From positions 1,054,001 to 1,118,000 of the forward strand of contig JAPFFF010000031.1 of NCBI GenBank assembly GCA_039105265.1: a DNA stretch of 64,000 nt, read 5' to 3'. Positions 47,691 through 58,017 of this stretch are shown here, in pieces. Source of the stretch: Tritrichomonas musculus (taxonomy: Eukaryota; Parabasalia; Tritrichomonadida; Tritrichomonadidae). A program made the translations under genes and the position numbers. The notes under the pieces are model-generated. The model was not told the DNA's origin. It saw only the letters and a list, made by a program, of their open reading frames with translations, and did not search any database. How positions within the stretch are numbered: position 1 is the first letter of the stretch; each line of letters begins with the position of its first letter.

Positions 47691-49253
47691 TTAAATTATT
47701 AAATTACTATGATCTTCAGTGATTAGTTTATCAATGTTTTCATCCTTTTCATAATGATCGTTTATTTCAGCCTCTTCTTCTTCCATCCATTCTTCTTCTT
47801 CTTCTTCCTCTTCGTTGTGAAATGTTGAATCGTCTTCATCTTCGTCTTCTACTGTTCCCTTAAAGCCAATTTTTTTGAACCAAACAGATAAATTTCTAAT
47901 AACTTTAGGCATTTTATGAATTATGTACTTTCGTGATCTTTGAGAATTGCATTGAGATGATTCTTCTTCATCATCCTTCTTTTTTTGAACTCCTTTATAA
48001 AGACTATTTTCATTTTCTTTGTCATAAGCTTGCCTCTTAAGAAACCTTCTCAATCTTTCCACTTGTTTGTATTGTTCAGTGTGCCGAATTCTTCTTAACT
48101 TCCATTTGTTAAGATCAATATTCATAAGTTTTTTCCTAATAGCAGGAGTGAGTGGAGGTAATTGCAATTGATCATACAATTTCATTGACCAGTACATTTC
48201 ATTAATGTCTAGAATGGATGCACAAACTCGTGCACACCAACTTGATTTCCAAGAGATCATTTTAGGAGCAAAATGTGCTTTAACAGCATGCAGACTTTCG
48301 CAAGCTTGAGTTGAATGGATTCCATCGCATTTGTCGAATAAGACTGATGTTTTTTCGAGAAATTCTTTGAGAACTTCTCTGTTGTTTCCAACATCTATAT
48401 CTTTCCATGGCTTCGTCTCTTTATGCTCTATACAATTGCTGTGATTCCCTGAAAAATGTTGCTCTACATTCATCCAATATTTCTTCTTTTCTTCAGCTGT
48501 AACATCAAGTTTTAATAAGCAATGGAAAAAGCGTTCTAATGGCAGTTTGAGTCCTCTTAATTTAGTAGGTGATTTTACTTTTATTTTTTGGAACTTGCGT
48601 CTAAGAGATTTTACTGCATGGTTGCTATCAATAATTTCGGTTACATTCCATCCTAACTGATTTATCAATTTACGACTTTTTGAGTCTTTGTCATGGACGT
48701 AAGCGATGATCCTTTTGTCGTTAATCCAGCGAGGAATCATCCGACGGATACCCTCGACTTCCATTGCATTACTCGGTCCAGTAAATTTGATTTCTCCATA
48801 TTTCTTTGATATTATTTCGAAATCAACAACTCTACCTGTAGAAACGTCAACAAAGTCCACCAGACAAAAATCTGCATTGCGTCTATGTGACCAGCTCCCA
48901 TCAAATGCTATTATGGAATTTGCAGGCAGTAATGATCGCCAATATCTACATGATTGCTTTGCAAAGTTGAGAATTAGTTGAGCGATACGTTTCTGGGCTT
49001 CATAAAATGATGTTTTTGTCGGTGGCCAAATATCGTTCCACAAGAACAACAATTCTCCTTGAGTAAATGTACAATCTGTAACCAAAATACTGAAAGTAAA
49101 TCTTAAAGCATTAACTATGCAATTAGTTTCTGTTTTGGTGTTATTTTTTCCTTTATGTTCTCGAATATTTTTCATTTTTTCGTTAATTTTCTTTGGCGGC
49201 ATTTTGAAATTATAATATTTTGAGATTATATTTGGTCTATTATTAACGTACAA
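47691..49253 (-). CDS. DDE/D transposase-like protein (Mutator-like), intact frame
   Basis: 520 codons; the likely start is Met18 (MPPKKINEK, at 49202). The catalytic-core pattern is well preserved: IIAFDGSW with Asp118, a beta-rich block ending FTGPSNAMEVEG, AYVHDKDSK with Asp188/Asp190 and EIIDSNHAVKSL with Asp209. This resembles the Mutator-like transposase domain of the RNase H-like fold. A Cys/His region (HFSGNHSNCIEH, CDGIHSTQACESLH) follows. The C-terminus is strongly acidic (EEEEEEEEW). I could not find matching inverted repeats around the gene, so it is either a transposon whose ends I missed or a domesticated gene. The open frame suggests recent activity or selection. Confidence 0.7.
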   Translation of the reverse strand: MYVNNRPNIISKYYNFKMPPKKINEKMKNIREHKGKNNTKTETNCIVNALRFTFSILVTDCTFTQGELLFLWNDIWPPTKTSFYEAQKRIAQLILNFAKQSCRYWRSLLPANSIIAFDGSWSHRRNADFCLVDFVDVSTGRVVDFEIISKKYGEIKFTGPSNAMEVEGIRRMIPRWINDKRIIAYVHDKDSKSRKLINQLGWNVTEIIDSNHAVKSLRRKFQKIKVKSPTKLRGLKLPLERFFHCLLKLDVTAEEKKKYWMNVEQHFSGNHSNCIEHKETKPWKDIDVGNNREVLKEFLEKTSVLFDKCDGIHSTQACESLHAVKAHFAPKMISWKSSWCARVCASILDINEMYWSMKLYDQLQLPPLTPAIRKKLMNIDLNKWKLRRIRHTEQYKQVERLRRFLKRQAYDKENENSLYKGVQKKKDDEEESSQCNSQRSRKYIIHKMPKVIRNLSVWFKKIGFKGTVEDEDEDDSTFHNEEEEEEEEWMEEEEAEINDHYEKDENIDKLITEDHSNLII

Positions 49254-49261
49254 AAGAGTTT

Positions 49262-50800
49262 ATTTTTAATAGAGAAGTCTATGCAAGTGATCAATCGTAA
49301 ATTCTCATGCGCATTTAATAGTTTTAACAAATTCTTGATAGATTCACAAAGCCTGAATTTGGAAAAATTATAAAGATTATGCAATTACATCTCATCTACA
49401 CATATTAGAAAAAAATGAAAAAAGGTTTGAGATACACAAAATAAGTCAATTTGCAAGTTAATAATATCATTTAAACATCAAAGAATTAAGTTGATCTAGG
49501 AAAAATTTTTCCCATCGAACATTGAAATTTTAACTTTTCTCAAGTTAGAAAGATTGTGCAAACAAAAAACTTCAGTATTATCAAATTATGCTTATGTTTA
49601 AAAATTATAAAGGTTTTCTAATTTTTGTCTTAATATAAACCCTGCATCAAAATCTGATACTAAATTTTTTTATGAAAAAACGAAATTTACTAACCATAGC
49701 ACTTTATTTATGACCTCATTAAAATACAGCATTTTAAATTTTGATAGGCATAACAGGTATCCACTTTTTACTCTAAAGATTTTTTTCGTACGTTTAAAAT
49801 TAAGTTAACTGTTTTTTCAAAATTGGAAAACCAATAAATAAATAACGTTTTTTTTTTTTTTGGTTTCGTAAGCAATGAAATCATTTCATTTTGCATTTGA
49901 AAATGAAACTCCATATCAAACATTACCTATGCTTATTTAAATATGCATTGATCCAGCGAGAGAATTTCCAAAATTTCATCATCAAAAAGTATGATTAATA
50001 ATAAATATTTTTTTTTTAAAGGAATGATATAAAAAAATAAATTTATATATATAATAAAAGCATTTGTCAATAATAAAATCCTTTTTTAAAATATAAAATT
50101 TTTATTTTATAAAGATATTTACGAATTTATAATCAAACGTTTATTAATAAATTGAGTGTATAATTGGCTCTGTTTATAACGAACTTACGATTTTATTTTT
50201 AATAGAGAGCCTTAAATAATTGACCGATTTTGTTTTATCATAAATTAACATGAGTTTTATCGATTTCTTAAGATCTTCACAAAGCCTGAATTTGGAAAAA
50301 AATATCACTTATGCTTCTATATCTCATCTACACATATTCAAAAAATCTTCAAACTATTTAAAATCACTCCATTAAGTGATTGTTCAAACAGATCAGAGTT
50401 ATCTGAAATAAAATGTATAATATTGATTTTTTCATGTTTTTTCTCACCAATTAGTGAAATTTTCACCTTTTTCAAGTTGGAGCCATCTACTTTTCAGAAA
50501 ACCTCCACATCAACAAATTATTTCTATATTTAATAATTATTCAGGAATTATAAAATATAGCAATAAATAATCTCAGCATCAGAATTTGATTTTAAAAAAA
50601 ATGATAAAATAATATAGTTTACTAAAAATAAGATTTTTTAAATGAATTTATTAAAACTCAACATTTTTAATTTTGATAAGTTTAATAGATTTCTAGTTAT
50701 GTGACTGATTTCTTTTTTAATACGTTTAAAATTTAAGTTAACAAAATTCAAATCATTATGTTAACATTTATAGTATTAACGTTTTTTAAAAAGTAAAATT
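49262..50800. repeat. Imperfect ~0.6-kb non-coding duplication, 933-bp spacing
   Basis: Sequence at about 49262-49870 recurs in the same orientation at about 50195-50800. Anchors are TTTTTAATAGAGA, CACAAAGCCTGAATTTGG (49345 and 50278), TATCTCATCTACACATATT-like and AAAATTTAAGTTAAC-like words. Identity is modest, with many small gaps. It begins right behind the 5' end of the transposase gene, so these could be the upstream flank of that element, duplicated. No coding signal. Confidence 0.6.
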
Positions 50801-51439
50801 TCAAATGAATAGAATCAAAGAAAACTTTGAGATATGAGCTTCATGCAAAAGTATTGTTAATCTCAATGAAATATAAATCGATTCAAAGAGTTTTTTTTTT
50901 TAAAATTTCAATATCATCCACAATTCCAATTTGTAATTCTTTTTATTTTCTATTTAAAGATTTTTTATTATATTATATTAATCTAAAAAAATAATTATGC
51001 ATAATATAATATTTTACTCGTGTAAAAAATTTTATATTATGGAGATAATTATGATTTAAAAAATGACCGTTAAGGCTACACCCTTAAGGGTAAAAAAAAT
51101 TGAATTGGTTTTTTTGATTTATCCCCGAAGACAATTGCTAAATTGGGAAAAAAAATTTTCAAAAATTTTTTTCATTCAAAAAGTTAGTTTTTTTTTTATG
51201 TATGCCGGGGACTTGAAGAATCCAATATTTCATAATATTTTTCATATATCTCAATAAATAATAATATATGATGTATAATTTCAAGAAAAAATTTTTATTG
51301 AAAAAATTGATTAATCATCATAAGATGATTTATTTGTTTATCATTTCAAAAGAACAAAATAAAGCAATTTTCATCCAAAAAGAATATGCTCTTGAAACAA
51401 ATCATTTTTGGGAAGATTTATTTTTCGATTGCTTTTTTG
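50801..51439. other. AT-rich non-coding region
   Basis: Two short plus-strand frames here look random. The only distinctive word is ACCGTTAAGGCTACACCC followed by TTAAGGGT near 51064-51091, which contains a 12-bp palindrome and recalls part of the HUH/HNH element's end (CTTAACGGT), too briefly to claim homology. Confidence 0.4.
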
Positions 51440-52123
51440 TTATTTTTGAAAATTTAATATATAAAATGAATCATTCAAAACTGAATCATCAACTTGGAAA
51501 ACTGATAAATTATTAGGGAATTCAAGATTGAATTCATCTTTATCATTCATTATGGAATCATTTGTTAAATTTACTTCAAAAACCTTTTTAATATCTTTTT
51601 CAACAGATTGACTTTTTTGAATTTCATCATCTTCAGCATTGGTATTATTAATCGTGCTTTTTGAAGATTCTCTTCTAGTTTCATTTATCAAATATTCTAG
51701 TCCATCAATTAAATTTTGCATTCTTTCTATATTGATATTTTTATTTATAATATATCTTTTTGTTTCATCGACAAATACATCCTGAAATTCATGTATTAAC
51801 CTAAGGATCAGTATATTTTTTACATACTTATTAGATTTTTTATTTTCTCGCTTTTTTAAAAAATCATTTTCTTTACCTAATTTGCATATCACTATTTCAA
51901 TTAATTCTCTTACGTTGTCTCTTTTAAAACCTTGATCTTTAAATCTTGCGTAAAAGTTATGATAATGCTCTATATTATTTTGATCAAGATATGCAATAAT
52001 TAGATTCAACTGATCAACCATATCTTTCTGATCTTTATTATTAATGCATCTTTGACATATTTTTGAGAAATCATCTCTGTTTCTGATCTCAACACGCTCT
52101 CTATCCTTACTTTTACTCATCAA
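51440..52123 (-). CDS. Hypothetical protein, 227 aa
   Basis: A Lys/Asn/Asp-rich open frame starting MMSKSKDRE. The N-terminal two thirds are predicted helical (MVDQLNLIIAYLDQNN, NILILRLIHEFQDVFVDETK). The last ~70 residues are acidic and polar, with an Asn/Asp-rich tail. No recognised domain. A nearly identical copy of the 3' ~85 codons lies in opposite orientation at 62215-62470, so this sequence has been mobile or duplicated. It may be a lineage-specific gene family; function unknown. Confidence 0.55.
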   Translation of the reverse strand: MMSKSKDRERVEIRNRDDFSKICQRCINNKDQKDMVDQLNLIIAYLDQNNIEHYHNFYARFKDQGFKRDNVRELIEIVICKLGKENDFLKKRENKKSNKYVKNILILRLIHEFQDVFVDETKRYIINKNINIERMQNLIDGLEYLINETRRESSKSTINNTNAEDDEIQKSQSVEKDIKKVFEVNLTNDSIMNDKDEFNLEFPNNLSVFQVDDSVLNDSFYILNFQK

Positions 52124-53277
52124 TTTTTTGAATAATGAAATGATTTTGGAAAATGATATATCTCTTAAAAATGAGCTTTTTAATATAAATGTTTATTTGC
52201 ATTTCAATTTTTCCACAGATTTAAAAAATATTTGCCATACTTTAATTTTGAATATTGACAATATGGCAAATATCCTAACATCCTCTCAATTATCAATTTT
52301 CAAATGAATATACATTTGATATTCAGGTTAAATATTAATTATAAGCGCAGTATAATCAGAAAGTCACACCCATAAAATTCATTCAATTGAAAAAGTTTTG
52401 ATTATTTTTTGAATGTCATTCTCAAATTCCATTTAACTTTTTATGCGAGATAAATTTATGAACTTAATATATGTTTTCAATCCTGTTTCAATATATAATC
52501 CAGAGTAGGTGATTTTAGAACTTGTATTGGGCATAAAATTATTATAATTTATATTATTTTTTCACTTTTTGAATATATATTCAAATTTGGCATGTCACAT
52601 GCCAAATTTGAGAGTAAAAATAGGTGAGCCAAGTGTCAAATTTCATTTTTTACTTCTCAGAATATGCTATTGAATGATATAAATTTTATTGTTATTGATA
52701 TGTTAGCACCCTGGAAAAAGAGTTTCTATTTTGAATATATTTTTTTTTTTAAATATTTTTTTTTTTTTTCCACAATAAACTTTTTCAGAGAATAATATAT
52801 TCAAACATTAAAAAATCATTCGTAGAAGGAGATAAAGGATGAAACTTTTTTTTTGTCTATAGACAAAATGAATATATGGTTATTTTTTATTTTTATTGAT
52901 CTTAAAAAATTGAAAGGATTGGCTCACTTATTTTGAGAGTAAAAAAATTTTAGATGCCTGATTTGAGAGTAAAAATTTTTAGATGCCAGATCTGAGAGTA
53001 AAAGAAAATTCAAGAGATGGAAAGCCTCATCCCTCCAATCTTCTGTAATTGAATAATCAGAAACAAAAGATTCAAGAGATGGAGCTCTCCATTCCTCAAA
53101 TCTTTTGTAATTGAATAAATATTACTCCATTATAATTTCATATAGATTATTGATAAATGAAATAAATGAATCAAAGATCCTTTTATTTTTTTTTAAGGGT
53201 CAGCTTTCAAAATTGAATTAAAAAATTCAATGAGTTCTCACAAATTTTTATTACAAACAATAGATATTCATTGATTA
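52124..53277. other. AT-rich non-coding region with repeated short words
   Basis: Contains four copies of a word close to GATGCC.GATTTGAGAGTAAA (around 52598-53000), and an inverted pair of AATAGGTGAGCCAA/TTGGCTCACTTATT at 52616-52631 and 52920-52937. That pair recurs once more at 59269-59284, just before a gene. A paired ~60-bp duplication (AAAAGATTCAAGAGATGGA) lies near 53005 and 53065. No gene is seen. Confidence 0.45.
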
Positions 53278-53279
53278 TA

Positions 53280-54033
53280 TACAACCGTTTAGGAAATAAT
53301 TTTTTTTTTTTTTTTTTTATGAAATAAAATAGCAAAATTTGAATGGTTTACAAAACCGATAAATTTTTTAGGAAATAAATTTTTTTTTTTTTAGAGGCTA
53401 TTCTGATATCATTTTTATTTCATATAACAAGTCATTTATTTCTGAAAAAAAAATTTTACATCAGAAACAATTTTCGAATATAATGATAAAAAAAGTTTTA
53501 TAGTCACATCAACATGAAAATATGATCAAACGTCAAAGATGAAATATTGTTGAAATATTTGAAGTTTTCTAAAAAATTGATGTAAAGGCTTAATTCTTCT
53601 TTCACAATCTGAAATATCGATATACATTCATTTGAAACAAGATTTTTTTTGAAATTATTCTTCTTATGCATAGTAATATCATATCTGAACTTTTAAAAAA
53701 ATTACAGAATTGAATACAATATGATCGTTGCTAATTATTTTCCTAAAAAAAAAAAAATTTAAGTAAATCGGAAATTTATACTTTTTTCGACAGACGTTAA
53801 CAATAATAAAATACATTTTTCTTGATGTGAATAATAATTTTCGTTATCATTTTAAAATAAATCAATATTTTAATTAGTTTTATAAATTATATTTAAAAAA
53901 GATGGATGTTTAGCCAAAAACGATTGAGAAAAGTTGAATTTTTATATAAAAATTTTTGTCGAAAAAAGTATAAATTTTCGATTTACCAAATTTTATTTCC
54001 TAAAAAAAAAATTCTATTTCCTAAACGGCTGTA
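53280..54033. mobile_element. TA-flanked inverted-repeat element, ~750 bp
   Basis: The left end TACAACCGTTTAGGAAATA and the reverse complement of the right end, TACAGCCGTTTAGGAAATA, differ by one base. TA lies outside each end. A second internal inverted pair (AAATTTATACTTTTTTCGACA at about 53771 and its complement at about 53957) makes the right half a long hairpin. There is no coding content. A non-autonomous mariner-like MITE is the likeliest identity. Confidence 0.55.
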
Positions 54034-54161
54034 TAATATAACGAATGTTATTTTTTTTCTCATACATATTATCTTTTGGAAGAACAAAAATAGTTCATAG
54101 ATTTTCATTTAAAAAACTCTCTTTGGAATATATTGATCAATGTTTTTTATGGTGCATAATT

Positions 54162-54225
54162 TTTGATAATTCTTACCCTCATCCGCGGGGTCTCGGTATC
54201 GCTCGATGCCCGCTAGGCGGTATGT
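54162..54225. other. Isolated GC-rich island, unknown nature
   Basis: About 60 bp (TACCCTCATCCGCGGGGTCT onward to GGCGGTATGTAAC) stand out sharply in an AT desert. They hold several short palindromes: CCGCGG, ATCGCTCGAT, CCGCTAGGCGG. It does not fold as a tRNA by eye, and I recognise no RNA family or transposon end. Confidence 0.35.
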
Positions 54226-54344
54226 AACATAAAAATAATTTTATTTTTTAATTCTCTCAAAAATAAAAATATTTGTGAAAAAAAAAATATTTTCTTTCAA
54301 TTTTTGAATACCCTTACAAAAAGTCTCTTTTGGGTAATCAGTAC

Positions 54345-54372
54345 CGTCTACAATAGATATCTAATGTAGACG
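54345..54372. repeat. 28-bp near-perfect palindrome
   Basis: CGTCTACA at the left and TGTAGACG at the right flank the central AGATATCT. Only one mismatched pair separates it from a perfect inverted repeat. It could be a protein-binding or foldback site; it stands alone in non-coding DNA. Confidence 0.5.
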
Positions 54373-55181
54373 AAATAGAATGTTATTTAACAAAAAGTGA
54401 ATATTCAATACCTTTTAAATCATTCAATTTTTAAAAACTTTTGAAAAAAACTATTCAAAAAAGATAGTATTTTTATTGAATTTTGAATTAATTTTTTTTT
54501 TTTTTTTTTTCATTTTCTTCATTAGTAGAGCTCGGAGAAAAAGGGATTTCCTTTTTGAAAATAAAGAATTATATTTATAAAACATATTTATTTTGATGTG
54601 TATAAGTTATATCTGAAAGCATACACTTTTTCGAAAAAAATTTGTTTTTTAAAAAAAAAGTGACTTTTTTATAAAAAGGTTTATTTTTGAAAATTTTTTT
54701 TTTATAAAAAAAAAAAGCTTCTTTGCGAAAAGCTTTTGTGTGTGCAAAAAGTAAAATCATATCAATAAGTTTCGATCATTTCAAATAAAAAATTTAATTA
54801 AAATCATAAATTCCTTTCGAAATATAAATTGATAGAGAAAATTTTGTTAACAAGAATTTCAAAGAATTATTTAATAAAAACATATATTTAGATATTATTC
54901 AAATCATAAAGAATGATATTTGATGTATAAATTATAAAGTACTCGTAATCATTGCTTATGATCAAACTATATTCAAAATTTGAAGCATTCTAATGATATA
55001 GAAAATATCATTTGCTTCATTAAGTTGTGAGGCACTTTCCAATCTTGTTAAATGATGCTTTTGATGCAGACAGTTTAAATCGGGAATGAAAATAATAGTT
55101 TTGTCCTCAAAATGTAGTTTTTTCCACCAATTATAACGTTTTTTTTTAATATGAATAACGTATTCAAAAATCAAAATCAAA
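54373..55181. other. AT-rich low-complexity region
   Basis: Runs of T and A (19 T at 54492-54510) and repeated TTTTTATAAAAA words. A minus-strand open frame across 54962-55222 overlaps the next element's terminal repeat and is not supported. Confidence 0.4.
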
Positions 55182-55183
55182 TA

Positions 55184-56647
55184 TAGTTGGTGGACATAAT
55201 TATGTTTTTGGGACATAATCATGTTTGCTCAACTTTTTGAATGGTACACAAAAATAAAACACATTTTTCTCAATACTTTTTAAAGATAATTTGATAATAT
55301 TATATACTTTATTAATGTATTTTATGTACATCATTATTTAATTAAATGAGCTATTATATTTGTGATTTATATGAAATTTTGCCATTAATGTAAAAAAAAG
55401 TTAAAATGCTTATTTTATTCTCAATAATTGAAACTTCGGATTTAATAATAATATCATTGATTCATAATCAGTAATGATATAATTTTGTCAGATAATTGAT
55501 ATCTAAAAACTTTCATATAAGAAAATTTTGATGCGCAAAATAAAGTTAAAAATCATATCACTTTTTTGTTTTTTTCCAATAAAAAATAAAAACTTTTAAA
55601 TTTTTATTTAAATATTTGATATAATGCATATAGTATAATGATATTGAAAGAATAAAATTGGCGGTTCTACTCAAGATCTATTACCTTAATGAAAAAGAGT
55701 AACTTCTGAAATAACTGAAAAAGACTTTCAATTTTAGACATTGAGAAATTATTTTCATTATTTTAATAGTTCTTCTATACTTACCTAATATTTATTGATT
55801 AATTGCTATTTTTAATGCTATTATAATAGAAAAAAATAAAAAAGTGTAATTTGTATATTTCTTAGAAAAACCTGAAATCTTGATGGGCAACAATGATTTT
55901 TAGAGGATTAATAATATATTTCATTGTATGTGTTATCAAATAATGTAATTCTGAAATCATATCAATTATGCATGAGTGATTTATGAATGATTTTGAATGA
56001 AAAAAAGAAAAATGAAATTTTTCCAAGATTGATTCTTTTTCAACCATATTATTATATTTAATATATTATATGCATCATATAGATGATTAATACTGCATCT
56101 AATTTGAAATGAAATAAACTCATTTTTCAAAATTAGTAATTTTGTATGAATGATTTTTGTCATATTTTGAAAACACTTTTTCTTTTTATATAATTATTAT
56201 TTCAATAAATTTTTTTCTAAAATATAATATATACATTATATTCTAAAATAATAACTATGTTAGAGCAAATTAAAACAACCTTTTTTTTATGGTAAAAGCA
56301 TGAAATGTGATATGAAATGAGTTTTTTGAGTAGTGAAATGAAAATGAAACCATTTTTTCTAATTATCTATTTTATTTCAATAAATAATAATGATACATTT
56401 TAATTATAGATGAAAAGTAAATTATAATTTTTTTCAAATAATAAAAAAATATTCAGAAATTAAAAATTAGATATCATATTTATGATCAAATTTAGTTTGA
56501 TAAAAGTGAATGAAAATCGGGGAATAGAATGTATCCAATATGATATTAATTGTTCTACAATTGTTTTTTTAAAAGTCCAATTTGAATATATAGAAATGAT
56601 GTGAAAACATAATTATGTCTCCAAAACAGAATTATGTCCACCAACTA
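55184..56647. mobile_element. TA-flanked inverted-repeat element, ~1.46 kb
   Basis: TAGTTGGTGGACATAATT from 55184 inward is matched by the reverse complement from 56647. Similarity extends over ~45 bp (TATGTTTTTGGGACATAAT... versus CTGTTTTGGAGACATAAT...), and TA lies outside each end. The size suits a mariner element, but I see no readable transposase in the interior, only short AT-rich frames. It is likely a decayed or non-autonomous copy. Each end also contains a near-direct repeat of GGACATAAT. Confidence 0.6.
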
Positions 56648-57210
56648 TAATATATTTATAAGATCTTGTTTTTTTAAAAAGAAAATCTATATTAAAAAAA
56701 ATTGTTCATATAAAAAAGACTTGGTGTTTTGAAAAAAGAAAATTATTTCGCAAAAAAAAGATCATTTTAAGAAGTATTTTTCATTTTAAAAAGAAAACAA
56801 ATTTTTTAAATGAAAAAATTATTTCACAAAAAAATTTTTTTACAGACAAACCTTTTTCTTTTCGAAAAAAAATGGATTTTTAAAACATATGGATCTTAAT
56901 GATATGTAAAAGTTTTGTAAATATGGAAATTCCTTTTTCGCCGATCTCTAGTCTTTTTTTTTTTTTTCTGAAATCTTTTATTTATTTCTGAAAAAACAAA
57001 GTTTTATATCAATTCAATAAGTTAAAGAAAAAATAAATTTAATAAATTTGATATTATTTGAATATGAAATATTATAAACATTCTAAGTTTACCACCTTGG
57101 AAAATTTGGTGATGGCATTTCTGTATATTCAATCAATATAGAAGTCTAAATTTTGGAGTGTGATTATGCAATTGACCTTATATTTAGCCTTTTTAAAATT
57201 ATAACGTATT
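56648..57210. other. AT-rich low-complexity region
   Basis: A and T runs and TTTTAAAAAGAAAA-type words. No gene or recognisable repeat. Confidence 0.4.
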
Positions 57211-57529
57211 ATGGACTGGAAAGACATTTTATATAAAGTTGTAGCACCAATTTTTATTGGCTTACAATTTTTTACAACCTATGTGGGATTTGTAGCTTCT
57301 TTTTTATGCTTCAAATCGAATAGTTTTTTCATATATGCTAGCAATTATGTCAAATTGCTTTTCAAGAGATTGGTTTGGGTTTATCAGCAATTTTTTCTGG
57401 TTATTTGAAACAATGCCTTATATACATCTACTTCTTGCCATGAATGTCAAAATTGTTAAATCATTTTTTAAAAATATATGGAAAGCGCTTTCCATATATT
57501 TTTATGAACATTTGCAAATAAACAATTAA
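57211..57529 (+). pseudogene. Possible small membrane-protein gene, frame-broken
   Basis: The ATG at 57211 opens MDWKDILYKVVAPIFIGLQF, a hydrophobic stretch with one or two membrane segments, running to 57408. An overlapping frame (57335-57529) continues with hydrophobic and helical sequence (GFISNFFWLFETMPYIHLLL). The two together could be one small protein with a single frame break near 57335-57400, or the first alone may be a 65-aa protein. No family is recognised. It lies 330 bp before tRNA-Pro. Confidence 0.3.
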
Positions 57530-57859
57530 ACTAAAATATTTTTTACGCCATTATTTAAATGTATATCATTACATAAATTTCAACTTTTCGACTTTATCGT
57601 TGATATTAGAAATCATATGCGTTAAAGTTAAAAAGTATTCATTTTAATTTGAGTAATACTTGATTTTGACTTTATAAAGTCAAAGAATTCATATAAAATT
57701 TGATTGAGTATTTATTTGACTTTATAAAGAATTCATATAAATTATTGATGAATATTTTTATTTCCATTGTTATAAAGAACCTAATATAACAACAATTATT
57801 ACAGACAATTTAATTCATAATTGAAAGAGTTTTTTTTAAAAAAAAATAGAATAAAAAAA
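57530..57859. other. AT-rich spacer with short direct repeats
   Basis: GACTTTATAAAG...AGAATTCATATAAA occurs at about 57669 and again at about 57718. No gene. Confidence 0.4.
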
Positions 57860-57931
57860 GGGGCGATTCGGGAATCGAACCCGACATCTCTCGCACCCGA
57901 AGCGAGAATCCTACCACTAGACCAATCACCC
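57860..57931 (-). tRNA. tRNA-Pro (anticodon CGG)
   Basis: The minus strand folds as a 72-nt tRNA. The acceptor GGGTGAT pairs with ATCGCCC with one G-U pair, the discriminator is C, the D-arm contains TCTAGTGGTA, the anticodon stem-loop CTCGC-TTCGGGT-GCGAG gives CGG, and the T-arm is CGGGTTCGATTCCCG. The body matches the usual eukaryotic tRNA-Pro sequence. There is no intron. Confidence 0.95.
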
Positions 57932-58017
57932 TTCAAATTCTTTCAAATAAATTTAAAAACATATTTTATTATGGTATATAAAAGTCAGAAATAATAATTC
58001 TATATCTTTATATTGAA

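Noticed and set aside
51064-51100. Fragment of the HUH/HNH element's terminal repeat (CCGTTAAGG words)
   Set aside because: The match is only about nine bases with a palindrome; too short to separate from chance.
54962-55222. 86-codon minus-strand protein
   Set aside because: It overlaps the terminal repeat of the 55184-56647 element and has no motif or coding-like composition.
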